Source: Thiobacillus sp. (GTDB lineage: Bacteria; Pseudomonadota; Gammaproteobacteria; Burkholderiales; Thiobacillaceae). Taken from it: a DNA stretch of 14,807 bases. The stretch is from contig JANJUT010000052.1 of assembly GCA_024710445.1 (NCBI GenBank), positions 1 to 14,807 on the forward strand, in the 5' to 3' direction. Numbering within the stretch: the stretch's first letter is position 1; the number at the start of each line of letters is the position of its first letter. The position numbers and the translations under genes were made by a program. Under the pieces are notes generated by a model, which saw only the letters and a program-made list of their open reading frames with translations, was not told the DNA's origin and made no database searches. Positions 7,350 through 14,807 of the stretch are shown here, one piece after another.

Positions 7350-8033
7350 TCAGTTCGCCTTGCAGACGAGCCTGCTCGCCTCGAGCAGGCTTGGCACCAC
7401 CGCATCCAGGTCAAGCTCGCTCACCGGGCGCCCACGGTTGTAGCCATAGGGCACGCAGAAAACCGGCGAACCCGCCGCACGGGCCGCCTGGGTGTCGTTG
7501 AGCGAATCGCCGATCAGCAGCAGTTCGGCCGGCTGCACCTTGAATACTTCGCAGGCATGCAGCAGCGGCAGCGGGTCGGGCTTGCGCTTGGGCAACGAAT
7601 CGCCGGACAGGATCAGCTCGAAATAGTCGAACAGGCCGGTGTCCTTAAGCAGTGGATGGGTGAAGGCTGCCGCCTTGTTGGTGATGCAGGCCACATGCAG
7701 CCCCATCGCCTTGAACGCATCCAGGCCTTCGACCACGCCATCGAACGGACGCGAATGCAGCGACACATGTTCGCCGTAATGCTTCTGGTACGACGCAATG
7801 GCCTGTTCAAACAAGGCGGCATCCGGTTCGGCATCCATTTCGCCGGTCAGCACCCGCTTGACCAGCCGCGACACGCCATTGCCGATATAGGAGGAAATGG
7901 TTTCCAGCGAGGGGCAAGGCTTGCCCAGGTCGGCCATCATCAGCTCGGCTGCATGGGCCAGGTCGGGGGCGGTATGAAGCAGGGTGCCGTCGAGATCAAT
8001 GACGACGGCTTTAATTTTGAGTGGAAAGTTCAT
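7350..8033 (-). CDS. gph: Phosphoglycolate phosphatase (HAD superfamily)
   Basis: This 227-residue haloacid dehalogenase-type phosphatase is expected to hydrolyse 2-phosphoglycolate, formed by RuBisCO oxygenation or DNA end repair. HAD motif I is VIDLDGT with nucleophile D13 and acid/base D15. Motif II is ITNK (T118), motif III is the lysine in KRKPDP (K151), and motif IV is GDSLNDT (D176, D180). The helical cap between motifs I and II (about 20-90) matches the Gph subfamily. The ATG at 8033 is the only sensible start, but it is preceded by A7 and a 24-bp inverted repeat, not a clear Shine-Dalgarno. It sits between rpe and trpE, the usual order in this group. The substrate follows from family and context; another small phosphate ester cannot be excluded. 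Confidence 0.9.
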   Translation of the reverse strand: MNFPLKIKAVVIDLDGTLLHTAPDLAHAAELMMADLGKPCPSLETISSYIGNGVSRLVKRVLTGEMDAEPDAALFEQAIASYQKHYGEHVSLHSRPFDGVVEGLDAFKAMGLHVACITNKAAAFTHPLLKDTGLFDYFELILSGDSLPKRKPDPLPLLHACEVFKVQPAELLLIGDSLNDTQAARAAGSPVFCVPYGYNRGRPVSELDLDAVVPSLLEASRLVCKAN

Positions 8034-8046
8034 TTTTTTGTAAGCA

Positions 8047-8115
8047 GTAAGCGGAGAGCGGTAAGCGGTGCGGTCCGCAGATTTATCTGCTCACCGCTTA
8101 CCGCTCTCCGCTCAC
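8047..8115. repeat. 24-bp inverted repeat with nested stem between rpe and gph
   Basis: The arms 8047-8070 and 8092-8115 are complementary at 23 of 24 positions, and the loop contains a second 6-bp dyad (GCAGAT at 8077-8082, ATCTGC at 8085-8090). The arms are built from heptamer-like units (TAAGCGG, AGAGCGG, TAAGCGG). On the minus-strand transcript a strong hairpin would form 13 nt before the gph start codon. The A/T-run that follows (8034-8040) reads as A in the RNA, so it is not a terminator for rpe. Confidence 0.8.
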
Positions 8116-8121
8116 CAAGTT

Positions 8122-8805
8122 TCAGACCTTCGCCAGTTCGGCGCGCATTGCGGCGATGATGGAGTTATAACGCTGCGGATCACTGTCCTTGGCGGCACCG
8201 AACACGGCCGAACCCGCAACAAAGGTATCCACGCCGGCACGCGCCACTTCGGCGATGTTGGCAGGACCCACGCCGCCGTCGATCTCGATGTTCACCTTGA
8301 GGCCGCGATCATCGATCATCTTGCGCACGGCGCGCGCCTTGTCGAGCACGTAAGGAATGAACTTCTGGCCGCCGAAACCGGGGTTGACCGACATCAGCAA
8401 CACCATGTCGAGTTTGTCCAGCGTGTATTCCAGCACATCGAGCGGGGTGGCCGGATTGAACACCAGGCCGGCCTTGCAGCCGTTTTCCTTGATAAGACCG
8501 ATGGTGCGGTCGATATGCTCGGAGGCTTCCGGGTGAAAGGTGATGTAGGTGGCGCCTGCTTTGGCAAAGTCGGGAATGATCCGGTCAACCGGTTTCACCA
8601 TCAGGTGCACGTCGATCGGCGCGGTCACGCCATGCTTGCGCAGCGCCTCGCATACCAGCGGGCCGATGGTGAGGTTGGGGACATAGTGGTTGTCCATCAC
8701 ATCAAAGTGAACGATATCGGCGCCAGAGGCAAGAACCAGATCGACCTCCTCACCCAGTTTGGCGAAGTTGGCGGACAGAATGGAAGGGGCGATGCGGTAG
8801 GTCAT
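8122..8805 (-). CDS. rpe: Ribulose-phosphate 3-epimerase
   Basis: This 227-residue TIM-barrel metalloenzyme interconverts ribulose 5-phosphate and xylulose 5-phosphate in the pentose phosphate and Calvin cycles. The diagnostic start [16 protein letters not shown] is present. The metal and catalytic set is complete: H33 and D35 (VHFDVMD), H67 (DVHLMV) and D176 (EIDGGV). The [10 protein letters not shown] loop at 141-150 and the phosphate-binding VAGSAVF at 196-202 are intact. The ATG at 8805 has GGAG 7 nt upstream. It is the first gene of the rpe-gph-trpE run, divergent from apaG. In an autotroph the gene often serves the Calvin cycle; no other Calvin cycle gene is in the window, so this remains inference. 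Confidence 0.96.
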   Translation of the reverse strand: MTYRIAPSILSANFAKLGEEVDLVLASGADIVHFDVMDNHYVPNLTIGPLVCEALRKHGVTAPIDVHLMVKPVDRIIPDFAKAGATYITFHPEASEHIDRTIGLIKENGCKAGLVFNPATPLDVLEYTLDKLDMVLLMSVNPGFGGQKFIPYVLDKARAVRKMIDDRGLKVNIEIDGGVGPANIAEVARAGVDTFVAGSAVFGAAKDSDPQRYNSIIAAMRAELAKV

Positions 8806-8837
8806 GGGAAGCTCCGGGATTTTTGGAAAACCCTGCC

Positions 8838-8843
8838 ATTTTA
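8838..8843 (-). promoter_or_regulatory. Possible -10 element for rpe-gph-trpE
   Basis: The minus strand reads TAAAAT, one base from consensus, 33 nt upstream of the rpe ATG in the apaG/rpe divergent gap. No good -35 lies at the expected distance, so this is tentative. Confidence 0.3.
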
Positions 8844-8900
8844 GCAGCCCGTCACGTCATTGCGTTACACTCGGCACATTCCATCCCATCGAGCAAACCC

Positions 8901-9284
8901 GTGGCAGAAGGCACCAAATATCACATCAGCATCAACGTTGACACGGCGTATCTCACCGACCAGAGCGACCCTGCAGCCGACCGTTACGTGTTTTCCTACA
9001 CCATCAACATCGCCAACACCGGTACGGTGGCGGCGCAACTGATCTCGCGTCACTGGATCATCACTGACGCAGAAAACGTGGTTCAGGAAGTCAAGGGACT
9101 GGGCGTGGTCGGTGAACAGCCGCTGCTGCAACCGGGCGAAAGCTTCGAATACACCAGCGGCACCGCACTGGCGACGCCGGTCGGCACCATGCACGGCACG
9201 TATCAGATGGTTGCCGAAGACGGCAACAAGTTTGACGCGGAAATCCCCCCGTTCACCCTGGCGATGCCCCGGGTTCTGCATTAA
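8901..9284 (+). CDS. apaG: ApaG family protein
   Basis: This 127-residue protein is a single fibronectin-III-like ApaG (DUF525) domain. The match to E. coli ApaG (125 aa) is clear along its length: DRYVFSYTINIANTG, SRHWIITDAEN, VKGLGVVGEQPLLQPGE, YTSGTALATPVGTMHGTYQM and a C-terminal RVLH. In enterics apaG mutants show altered Co2+ resistance and Mg2+ efflux, but the molecular role is unknown. I chose the GTG at 8901, which gives the family length; a TTG at 8823 would add 26 residues lying over the rpe promoter region. The ribosome-binding site is weak. It is divergent from rpe. Confidence 0.93.
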   Translation: MAEGTKYHISINVDTAYLTDQSDPAADRYVFSYTINIANTGTVAAQLISRHWIITDAENVVQEVKGLGVVGEQPLLQPGESFEYTSGTALATPVGTMHGTYQMVAEDGNKFDAEIPPFTLAMPRVLH

Positions 9285-9392
9285 ACACCCGGCCTGATAC
9301 CCGCAATCAGTCCGCGGGCAGAGCAATGCCCCTGAAAAGGCCTGGTTCGACCAGCCTCCAGTGGTTGAACGCCCTTAGAGCGTGCCCTCCAT

Positions 9393-9401
9393 TGTTATAC
9401 T
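9393..9401 (+). promoter_or_regulatory. Extended -10 promoter for mltA
   Basis: TG-T-TATACT is an extended -10 (TGN plus a hexamer one base from consensus), with the start predicted near 9408 and a leader of about 30 nt. The -35 region is weak, as is common for extended -10 promoters. The rest of the apaG-mltA gap (9285-9392) has small hairpins at 9316-9331 and 9338-9357 without T-tracts. Confidence 0.45.
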
Positions 9402-9437
9402 CAACGCCTCTTTTGATGTGAGCCGCCTTCACACGTG

Positions 9438-10652
9438 ATGTCGTTACGCGCAAGCCCGTGGTTGTTTGCCCTGTTGTTGTCCGCCTGCGCGGTGCAACCC
9501 CCTGCTCCGCTTCCCACACCGGTGCCTGTCCCCCCTCCCGTTCCTGGCCAGCCGCCCGCACTGATTCCCACCCCGGCGGCAGCCTATCCCACGCTCAAGC
9601 CGGTGGACTGGCCGGCCGTAGCCTTCTGGCAGGAGGATGCGGTAAGCGAGGCCTGGACCGCCTTCATGAGCAGTTGCTCAACCCTCGTCAAACGCACGGC
9701 ATGGCAGGCCGTCTGCGCTGAAGCCGCCGGCATGACCACACCCAGCGATGCCGCTGTGCGCACATTTTTCGAGCAGCGTTTTCAGCCCTATCAGGCGACC
9801 CAGGAAGACGGCAGCAAAGACGGTCTGGTCACCGGCTATTACGAACCCCTGCTCAGAGGCGATCGGGTCCGCACAGACCGTGCGCGTTTCCCGATTTATG
9901 CCGCACCCGATGACCTCATCACAGTGGACCTGGCGAGTATCTATCCCGAGCTGAAAAATCTGCGCCTGCGCGGACGGCTGGTGGGCAACAAGGTCGTGCC
10001 CTATCTCACACGCAGGGAAATCGAACTGCCCAACGGCAACGGCTTGAGCTTCAGCGGCAAGCCCATTGCCTGGGCGGAAGACCCGGTGGATTTGTTTTTT
10101 CTGCAAATCCAGGGATCGGGACGCATCGAGTTGCCGGATGGTTCGCACCTGCGGGTGGGCTACGCAGACCAGAACGGCCATCCCTATCAGTCCATCGGCA
10201 AGCTGCTGGTCGAGCGCGGCGAACTCAAGCTCGAACAGGCGTCGATGCAGGGCATCAAGGACTGGGGCGCCAGGAACCCCGACAAGCTGCCGGAACTGCT
10301 CGCCAGCAACCCCAGCTTCGTCTTCTTCCGCGAATTGCCCAACGGCCTGACCGGCCCGCTGGGTGCGCTCGGCGTACCGCTGACCGGTGGCCGTTCGATC
10401 GCGGTCGACCCGCGGTTTCTGCCGCTCGGCGCACCGGTTTTTCTCGCCACCACCCAGCCCAATTCAACGCAACCCCTGAACAGACTGGTGATGGCACAGG
10501 ATACCGGTGGCGCGATTCGCGGCGGCGTGCGGGCTGATTTTTTCTGGGGGTTTGGCAACGAGGCCGGCGAACTGGCTGGCCGCATGAAGCAGCGCGGCCG
10601 CATGTGGATATTGCTGCCCAGGGACTACCCGCTGCTCAACGCCGCGCGCTGA
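9438..10652 (+). CDS. mltA: Membrane-bound lytic murein transglycosylase A
   Basis: This 404-residue lipoprotein should cleave the MurNAc-GlcNAc bond of peptidoglycan to give 1,6-anhydro-MurNAc at the inner face of the outer membrane. The signal peptide ends in a lipobox LLSAC (C17), followed by a proline-rich linker (about 20-46). The MltA domain begins near DGLVTGYYEP and includes DLFFLQIQGSGRIEL, the YADQNGHPYQSIGKLL segment, and the 3D-like barrel SIAVDPRFLPLGAPVFL and AQDTGGAIRG, where D355 matches the catalytic Asp, then RADFFWG. The start is the ATG at 9438; an in-frame GTG lies immediately upstream at 9435, and neither has a strong Shine-Dalgarno. copA follows 59 nt later on the same strand, but shared function is unlikely. 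Confidence 0.94.
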   Translation: MSLRASPWLFALLLSACAVQPPAPLPTPVPVPPPVPGQPPALIPTPAAAYPTLKPVDWPAVAFWQEDAVSEAWTAFMSSCSTLVKRTAWQAVCAEAAGMTTPSDAAVRTFFEQRFQPYQATQEDGSKDGLVTGYYEPLLRGDRVRTDRARFPIYAAPDDLITVDLASIYPELKNLRLRGRLVGNKVVPYLTRREIELPNGNGLSFSGKPIAWAEDPVDLFFLQIQGSGRIELPDGSHLRVGYADQNGHPYQSIGKLLVERGELKLEQASMQGIKDWGARNPDKLPELLASNPSFVFFRELPNGLTGPLGALGVPLTGGRSIAVDPRFLPLGAPVFLATTQPNSTQPLNRLVMAQDTGGAIRGGVRADFFWGFGNEAGELAGRMKQRGRMWILLPRDYPLLNAAR

Positions 10653-10711
10653 ACTGACACAGGCATGACAAGGTCTATGGTGCAATCATCCGCACCCAAC
10701 CAGGAAACACG

Positions 10712-13102
10712 ATGAACGTCCCCAACGCGTCACCCCTTGCAGTCGGCATCCAGGGCATGACCTGCGCCAGTTGCTCGGCGCGCGTGGAAAAAGTGCTCAG
10801 TCAGCTACCTGGTGTCACTGAGGCCACCGTCAACCTGGCGACCGAGACCGCGACCATTTCGGGCGAGACCGACGTGGCCTCCATTCAACGCGCCATCGAA
10901 AAGGCCGGCTTCAGCATGCCGACCGAGTCCTTCACCCTGGACATCACCGGCATGACCTGCGCCAGTTGCTCGGCGCGCGTGGAAAAAGCGCTCGGCAAGG
11001 TAGCGGGGGTGCTGGACGCCAGCGTCAACCTGGCGACCGAGCAGGCCACGATCAAGGTGGCACAGGGCGTTTCAACGGCCGCCCTCATTGCCGCAGTCGA
11101 GCGTGCCGGATATGGCGCACACCTGCCTCAGGCTGCGAATGAGCCCCTTGCCCCCCCGAAACGAACCCTGCCGAGTTGGTGGCCGGTGGCGCTGGCGATC
11201 CTGCTGTCGCTGCCGCTGGCAGCGCCCATGCTCGGCAATCTGCTGGGCGCGCACTGGATGCTGCCAGGCTGGCTGCAGATGGCCCTGGCCACGCCGGTGC
11301 AATTCTGGCTCGGCGCGCGTTTTTACCGCGCCGGCTGGAAAGCGCTGCGCGCCGGCAGCGGCAACATGGATCTGCTGGTGGCGGTGGGCACCAGTGCGGC
11401 GTATGGCCTGAGCGTGTATCTGCTGCTCACCCGTGCCGACAGCATGCATCTGTATTTCGAGGCCTCGGCGGTGGTGATCAGCCTGGTGCTGCTCGGCAAG
11501 TGGCTGGAGGCGCGCGCCAAACGCCAGACCACGGCAGCAATCCGCGCCCTGCAATCCCTGCGCCCCGCCACCGCGCGGGTACGCCGCGACGGGATCGATA
11601 GCGATGTGTCGATCGATGCCATCCGGACAGGCGATCTCGTGGTCATCCGCCCCGGCGAACGGGTGCCCGTGGATGGCGAGATCGTGGAAGGCAACAGCCA
11701 GATCGATGAATCCATGCTTACCGGCGAATCGCTTCCGGTCGACAAGCAACCGGGGGACGCCGTGACCGGCGGTGCGATCAATGCACACGGTACGCTGGTC
11801 GCACGTACCACGGCCGTGGGCACCGAAACCACGCTGGCACGCATCATCCGGCTGGTGGAAAACGCACAGGCCGCCAAGGCGCCAATTCAACGTCTGGTCG
11901 ACAAGGTGAGCGCGGTATTCGTGCCGGTGGTGATGGGGATCGCGCTGCTGACATTCATTGGCTGGTGGGCACTGGGCGGTGATGCCGAACAGGCTATCCT
12001 CAACGCGGTGGCGGTGCTGGTAATCGCCTGCCCGTGCGCGCTCGGACTCGCCACCCCCACTGCGATCATGGCGGGCACCGGCGTCGCCGCACGTCACGGC
12101 ATCCTGATCAAGGATGCCGAAGCGCTGGAACTGGCGCACAAGATCAGCACCGTGGTATTCGACAAAACCGGCACGCTCACCGACGGCACGCCCCACGTGA
12201 CCGCATGCATGGCCGCAGAAGGCAGCGACCGCAATGAAGTGCTGGCCATCGCAGCCGGCCTGCAGGCCGGTAGCGAACATCCGCTGGCACGCGCCGTGTT
12301 GGCAGAAGCGACAACGGCGTCGCTTGCGGCCATGCCGGCCCGGGCGCAACAGGCATTGCCCGGGCGTGGCATCGCGGGTGAGATCAACGGTGCCCTGTAC
12401 TGGCTGGGCAACCGCCGGCTGATGCTGGACAAGCAGATAGCTACCGCCGCACTGGAAGCTGACGCAGACAAACTGGAGGCGGAAGGACGCACGGTGTCAT
12501 GGCTGGCACGCGCCAGCGACAACCATGCGCTTGGACTGCTGGCATTTGGCGACGCCATCAAGCCCAGTGCGGTGAGCGCCGTGGCGAATCTCAAAGCGCT
12601 GGGCATTGCCACCGTCATGCTCACAGGCGACAACCAGGGTGCGGCACAAAGTGCGGCAACCGCACTGGGCATCGACAGCGTCATGGCCGAGGTGCTGCCC
12701 GCCGACAAGTCCCGGCAAATCAGTCAGCTGAAAACCCATGGGCAAACCGTGGCCATGGTCGGCGACGGCATCAACGACGCACCCGCACTCGCAGCGGCGG
12801 ATGTCGGCATCGCCATGTCGAGCGGCAGCGACGTTGCCATGCACACCGCCGGCATCACCCTGATGCGCGGCGACCCGGCGCTGGTGGCCGATGCCATCGA
12901 CATCTCGAAACGCACCTATGCCAAAATCCGCCAGAATCTGTTCTGGGCGTTCGTCTACAACATCGTGGGGATTCCGCTTGCCGCAGCAGGCCTGCTGAAT
13001 CCGGTGATCGCCGGTGCGGCGATGGCGTTTTCCAGCGTCAGTGTGGTCAGCAATGCGCTGCTGCTGCGCCGTTGGCGGCCGGCACGCAGCACGGCACAAT
13101 AG
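10712..13102 (+). CDS. copA: Copper-exporting P1B-type ATPase CopA
   Basis: This 796-residue inner-membrane pump should use ATP to export Cu(I) from the cytoplasm. It has two N-terminal HMA domains, each with [13 protein letters not shown] (CxxC at 18-21 and 83-86). Eight membrane segments are expected; the translocation motif CPC is at 440-442. The actuator TGES is at 337-340, the phosphorylation motif DKTGT has D484, the nucleotide-domain SEHP has H523, and GDGINDAP is at 684-691. YN (749-750) and MxxSS (771-775) in the last two membrane segments are the Cu(I)-specific signature of P1B-1 pumps. The ATG at 10712 follows AGGA by 7 nt. No CueR-type dyad or copper chaperone gene is visible nearby. 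It converges on the tonB-like gene with a 9-nt gap and no terminator. A silver-export role is possible for the same class. Confidence 0.96.
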   Translation: MNVPNASPLAVGIQGMTCASCSARVEKVLSQLPGVTEATVNLATETATISGETDVASIQRAIEKAGFSMPTESFTLDITGMTCASCSARVEKALGKVAGVLDASVNLATEQATIKVAQGVSTAALIAAVERAGYGAHLPQAANEPLAPPKRTLPSWWPVALAILLSLPLAAPMLGNLLGAHWMLPGWLQMALATPVQFWLGARFYRAGWKALRAGSGNMDLLVAVGTSAAYGLSVYLLLTRADSMHLYFEASAVVISLVLLGKWLEARAKRQTTAAIRALQSLRPATARVRRDGIDSDVSIDAIRTGDLVVIRPGERVPVDGEIVEGNSQIDESMLTGESLPVDKQPGDAVTGGAINAHGTLVARTTAVGTETTLARIIRLVENAQAAKAPIQRLVDKVSAVFVPVVMGIALLTFIGWWALGGDAEQAILNAVAVLVIACPCALGLATPTAIMAGTGVAARHGILIKDAEALELAHKISTVVFDKTGTLTDGTPHVTACMAAEGSDRNEVLAIAAGLQAGSEHPLARAVLAEATTASLAAMPARAQQALPGRGIAGEINGALYWLGNRRLMLDKQIATAALEADADKLEAEGRTVSWLARASDNHALGLLAFGDAIKPSAVSAVANLKALGIATVMLTGDNQGAAQSAATALGIDSVMAEVLPADKSRQISQLKTHGQTVAMVGDGINDAPALAAADVGIAMSSGSDVAMHTAGITLMRGDPALVADAIDISKRTYAKIRQNLFWAFVYNIVGIPLAAAGLLNPVIAGAAMAFSSVSVVSNALLLRRWRPARSTAQ
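10754..10988 (+). repeat. Near-identical DNA of the two HMA domains in copA
   Basis: Forty bases at 10754-10793 recur exactly at 10949-10988, offset 195 nt (65 codons), and an 18-base block near 10829 recurs near 11024. Even wobble positions match within the blocks, while the DNA between them has diverged. This points to internal duplication or gene conversion of the metal-binding domains. Confidence 0.85.
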
Positions 13103-13111
13103 CCTGCACCT

Positions 13112-13840
13112 TCACTCCGGTCCGCCCTTACCCACAGGCTGGGGAGGCCGTCCCGCCCAGTCATATTGCACCTCGATCATGACCAGCGCACGTACCGGTC
13201 GGCCAGCTTTTTGCGCCGGCTCAAAACGTGCGGCACGAAACGCCTGGATGGCCGACTCGTCAAACGCGTCCGGCGGAGTCGAGTTCACCACCGCCACATC
13301 GCTGACACGACCATCAGCCTCCACCTTCAACTGCAAACGGACCGTGCCGGACAGCTTCCTGCGATCGGCTTCCGCCGGATAGTCCGGTTCGATTGCCCGC
13401 AGTGCGCGTGGATGCACATCGACTTCGCGCGCGCTGTAATAGGTCAAATCGACCGAACTGGTGATCGTCACCGGCGACACGGGCGCGGGCGACGTTTCAA
13501 CTGCGGCGGACGGAGCGGATGGTGCCGGGGGAACAGGCGCTGCAGCCTCGGTAGTTGGCGGTGCACCGGACTGGGCAGCAGGCAAGGCGTCCGCTGTCTC
13601 GGTTGGGGCGAGCAGGGGCGTCTCCACTGCATGGTCTGGCGCGGATGACATGACCTGGGGTGAAACCAGGCGTGCCTCGATCACCGTACCGCCCAGGTTC
13701 GTTGCCGCAGGCGGTGCCACCTGCACCAGTGCGATCAACGCGACATGCAGGCCCAGCGAAATCCATGTTGCCGCCAGCGGACGCTGCAGCCGGAGTGGGA
13801 TCGTCGGTTCGTCGAAAGAGGCGTTCACTGCAACCGGCAC
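13112..13840 (-). CDS. TonB family protein (energy transducer)
   Basis: This 242-residue protein has the TonB plan: a short cytoplasmic N-terminus, one membrane helix (about 22-42) with S28 and H32 four apart as in the essential Ser16/His20 of E. coli TonB, a Pro/Ala-rich periplasmic spacer (about 60-125), and a C-terminal TonB domain (about 150-226) with EPDYPAEADRRKLSGTVRL, VEADGRVSDVAVVNS and DESAIQAFRAARFEPA. TonB couples the proton gradient through ExbB/ExbD to outer-membrane receptors, but neither exbBD nor a receptor gene is in the window. The start is a GTG, at 13840 or 13828; neither has a clear ribosome-binding site. It is convergent with copA and divergent from the hydrolase gene. 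It could be a specialised TonB paralogue, so no symbol is given. Confidence 0.88.
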   Translation of the reverse strand: MPVAVNASFDEPTIPLRLQRPLAATWISLGLHVALIALVQVAPPAATNLGGTVIEARLVSPQVMSSAPDHAVETPLLAPTETADALPAAQSGAPPTTEAAAPVPPAPSAPSAAVETSPAPVSPVTITSSVDLTYYSAREVDVHPRALRAIEPDYPAEADRRKLSGTVRLQLKVEADGRVSDVAVVNSTPPDAFDESAIQAFRAARFEPAQKAGRPVRALVMIEVQYDWAGRPPQPVGKGGPE

Positions 13841-13921
13841 TCGGCAAGGTAGGTTTGGACTGGACGGGAAACCGGGGGCGCTGGCCTAGAATAAGCACCA
13901 GAAAAACCTCCGGAGAAGACC

Positions 13922-14719
13922 ATGAAAAGACGCATCATTGCGAGCGCCATCTTAGCATCGGCGTGGGCTGCAGCGGCCTGTGCCGGCACCGCCGATCTGG
14001 TCAAAACCACCATCAAGGCTGCCGACGGTTCCGAAGTGCCGGTTGAAGTCGCCACCCCGTCCGGCAAAGGTCCTTTCCCGCCGGTGTTGTTCATCCACGC
14101 CAAGCGCGGTTACGAAGGCGACGAACGCGCCCATGTGCGCGAACTCGCTGCACAGGGATTTCTCGTTGTCGCCCCCGACTGGCAAAGCGGCCGCTTCATC
14201 GAGCGCTGGCCCTCCGCGCACAATCCCGACACCGAAATGGATGTGGAAGCCGGACTCGATTACCTGAAGTCGCTGCCGAATGCCTGCAGGCAGCCGGTCG
14301 GCGTCGTCGGCCTGTCGCGCGGACCGTATTACGCCATTCGGCTGGCCGCCAAACGCGGCCCGGAGATCGCCGCCATCGTCAGCTACTACGGCCACATGCA
14401 GAATCCCAACGCACCCGAACCGGACCAGCTGTTCCGCATCGCACCCGAGGTCATGCAGATCACCACCCCGATGCTGTACCTGATTGGCGACGCCGATTAC
14501 GAGTTGCGCCGCATGAACGGCGGACGCGCATTCTATGCATTGTGGGAACGCGGCATACCGGTGGAATGGCAGGAATACCCGATGGCACGGCGCGCGTTCG
14601 ACTTCCGTCCCGACCAGACGCCGGAAGAAAAGATTGCCGCACGCCATGCGCGCGAGCGGGCGAAGAACTGGCTGATCAAGTGGATGAATCTGACACCGGA
14701 AATGCGGTGTCAGCCCTGA
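13922..14719 (+). CDS. Secreted dienelactone-hydrolase-like alpha/beta hydrolase
   Basis: This 265-residue protein has a Sec signal peptide (positive MKRR, hydrophobic 5-19, probable cleavage after ACA at 21). The rest is an alpha/beta hydrolase of the dienelactone hydrolase family: PPVLFIHAKRGYEGDERAHV (53-72), a nucleophile elbow GLSRG with S132 (classic DLH has Cys), and an acid in LIGDADYEL (D190 or D192). The usual catalytic His position, YPxAxHAF, reads YPMARRAF, with R224 in its place, so activity is uncertain. The ATG at 13922 follows GGAG by 6 nt, with a possible TAGAAT -10 at 13887-13892. The last codons (from residue 256) lie in the terminal palindrome but precede its centre, so the stop at 14717-14719 is probably real. 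The substrate is unknown. Confidence 0.85.
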   Translation: MKRRIIASAILASAWAAAACAGTADLVKTTIKAADGSEVPVEVATPSGKGPFPPVLFIHAKRGYEGDERAHVRELAAQGFLVVAPDWQSGRFIERWPSAHNPDTEMDVEAGLDYLKSLPNACRQPVGVVGLSRGPYYAIRLAAKRGPEIAAIVSYYGHMQNPNAPEPDQLFRIAPEVMQITTPMLYLIGDADYELRRMNGGRAFYALWERGIPVEWQEYPMARRAFDFRPDQTPEEKIAARHARERAKNWLIKWMNLTPEMRCQP

Positions 14720-14807
14720 TTGAAAATCGGCAGCGGCTGGCCTGATCGATCAGGCCAGCCGCTGCCGATTTTCAATCAGGGCTGACACCGCATTTCCGGT
14801 GTCAGAT
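14688..14807. repeat. Perfect 120-bp palindrome at the window end
   Basis: Bases 14748-14807 are the exact reverse complement of 14688-14747, with no loop and no mismatch, and the symmetry runs to the last base. The left arm includes the final codons and stop of the hydrolase gene, so the right arm is a mirrored copy of coding DNA. The core (14723-14772, AAAATCGGC... to ...GCCGATTTT) could be a genuine bidirectional terminator hairpin. The outer part is best explained as an assembly or amplification fold-back. Confidence 0.9.

Noticed and set aside
8034..8115. Rho-independent terminator of rpe
   Set aside because: The stem is strong, but on the minus-strand transcript the homopolymer after it is A7, not U, and gph begins at once.
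9316..9357. Terminator after apaG
   Set aside because: Two short hairpins occur (GGGCA/TGCCC and an imperfect AGGCCTGGT/ACCAGCCT), but neither is followed by a T-tract.
10653..10711. CueR-type copper promoter before copA
   Set aside because: There is no dyad in an overlong spacer. The best sigma-70-like pair (CTGACA at 10654, TATGGT at 10676, 16-nt spacer) is weak and shows no operator.
11072..12349. 425-codon open frame on the minus strand within copA
   Set aside because: It is a shadow of the copA frame. The composition is His/Arg/Gly-rich and no motifs or ribosome-binding site are seen.

Overview
The window looks like a piece of chromosome from a GC-rich, sulfur-oxidising betaproteobacterium (Thiobacillus-like or a related Nitrosomonadales lineage). 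This is inferred from the gene order apaG / rpe-gph-trpE ... trpG-trpD-trpC, a sulfide:quinone oxidoreductase very close in sequence to the Acidithiobacillus ferrooxidans enzyme as I remember it, and a FisR-type sigma-54 activator. Both ends fall in repeats: a 155-bp element with 16-bp inverted ends at the left, and a perfect 120-bp palindrome at the right that looks like an assembly fold-back. It therefore reads as a whole contig, probably from a metagenome or draft assembly.

Layout from left to right: repeat element (1-155); trpC, trpD and trpG on the minus strand (231-2621), tightly packed; a sulfide module (about 2711-5754) made of sqr and an unrecognised 67-residue gene on the minus strand, ending in a rho-independent terminator, with divergent fisR on the plus strand; then trpE, gph and rpe on the minus strand (5781-8805); divergent apaG and the lytic transglycosylase gene mltA on the plus strand; a copper-exporting P1B-ATPase (copA, plus) converging on an orphan tonB-like gene (minus); and a secreted dienelactone-hydrolase-like protein (plus) running into the terminal palindrome.

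The most informative part is the sulfide module. An exact -24/-12 sigma-54 promoter (4330-4345) lies upstream of the 67-aa gene and sqr. A dyad (TTGTCATG-N18-CATGACAA, 4417-4450) sits about 100-130 nt upstream of the predicted transcription start, at the usual distance for an enhancer site. The divergent activator has a PAS-like sensor with three cysteines spaced as in the sulfane-sulfur sensor FisR, an AAA+ sigma-54 domain and a Fis-type HTH. Together these form a self-contained sulfide-inducible circuit: polysulfide or persulfide is sensed by FisR, sigma-54 transcription starts, and SQR oxidises sulfide into the quinone pool. The module sits between trpE and trpG, so it appears to have split a trpEGDC operon. 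trpGDC now begins just beyond the sqr terminator with its own perfect TATAAT.

The rest is housekeeping: tryptophan synthesis (chorismate to anthranilate to indole-glycerol phosphate), the phosphoglycolate phosphatase and ribulose-phosphate epimerase that fit an autotroph, cell-wall turnover and copper export. No tRNA, rRNA, CRISPR array or transposase gene was seen. No gene-free stretch exceeds 300 bases.
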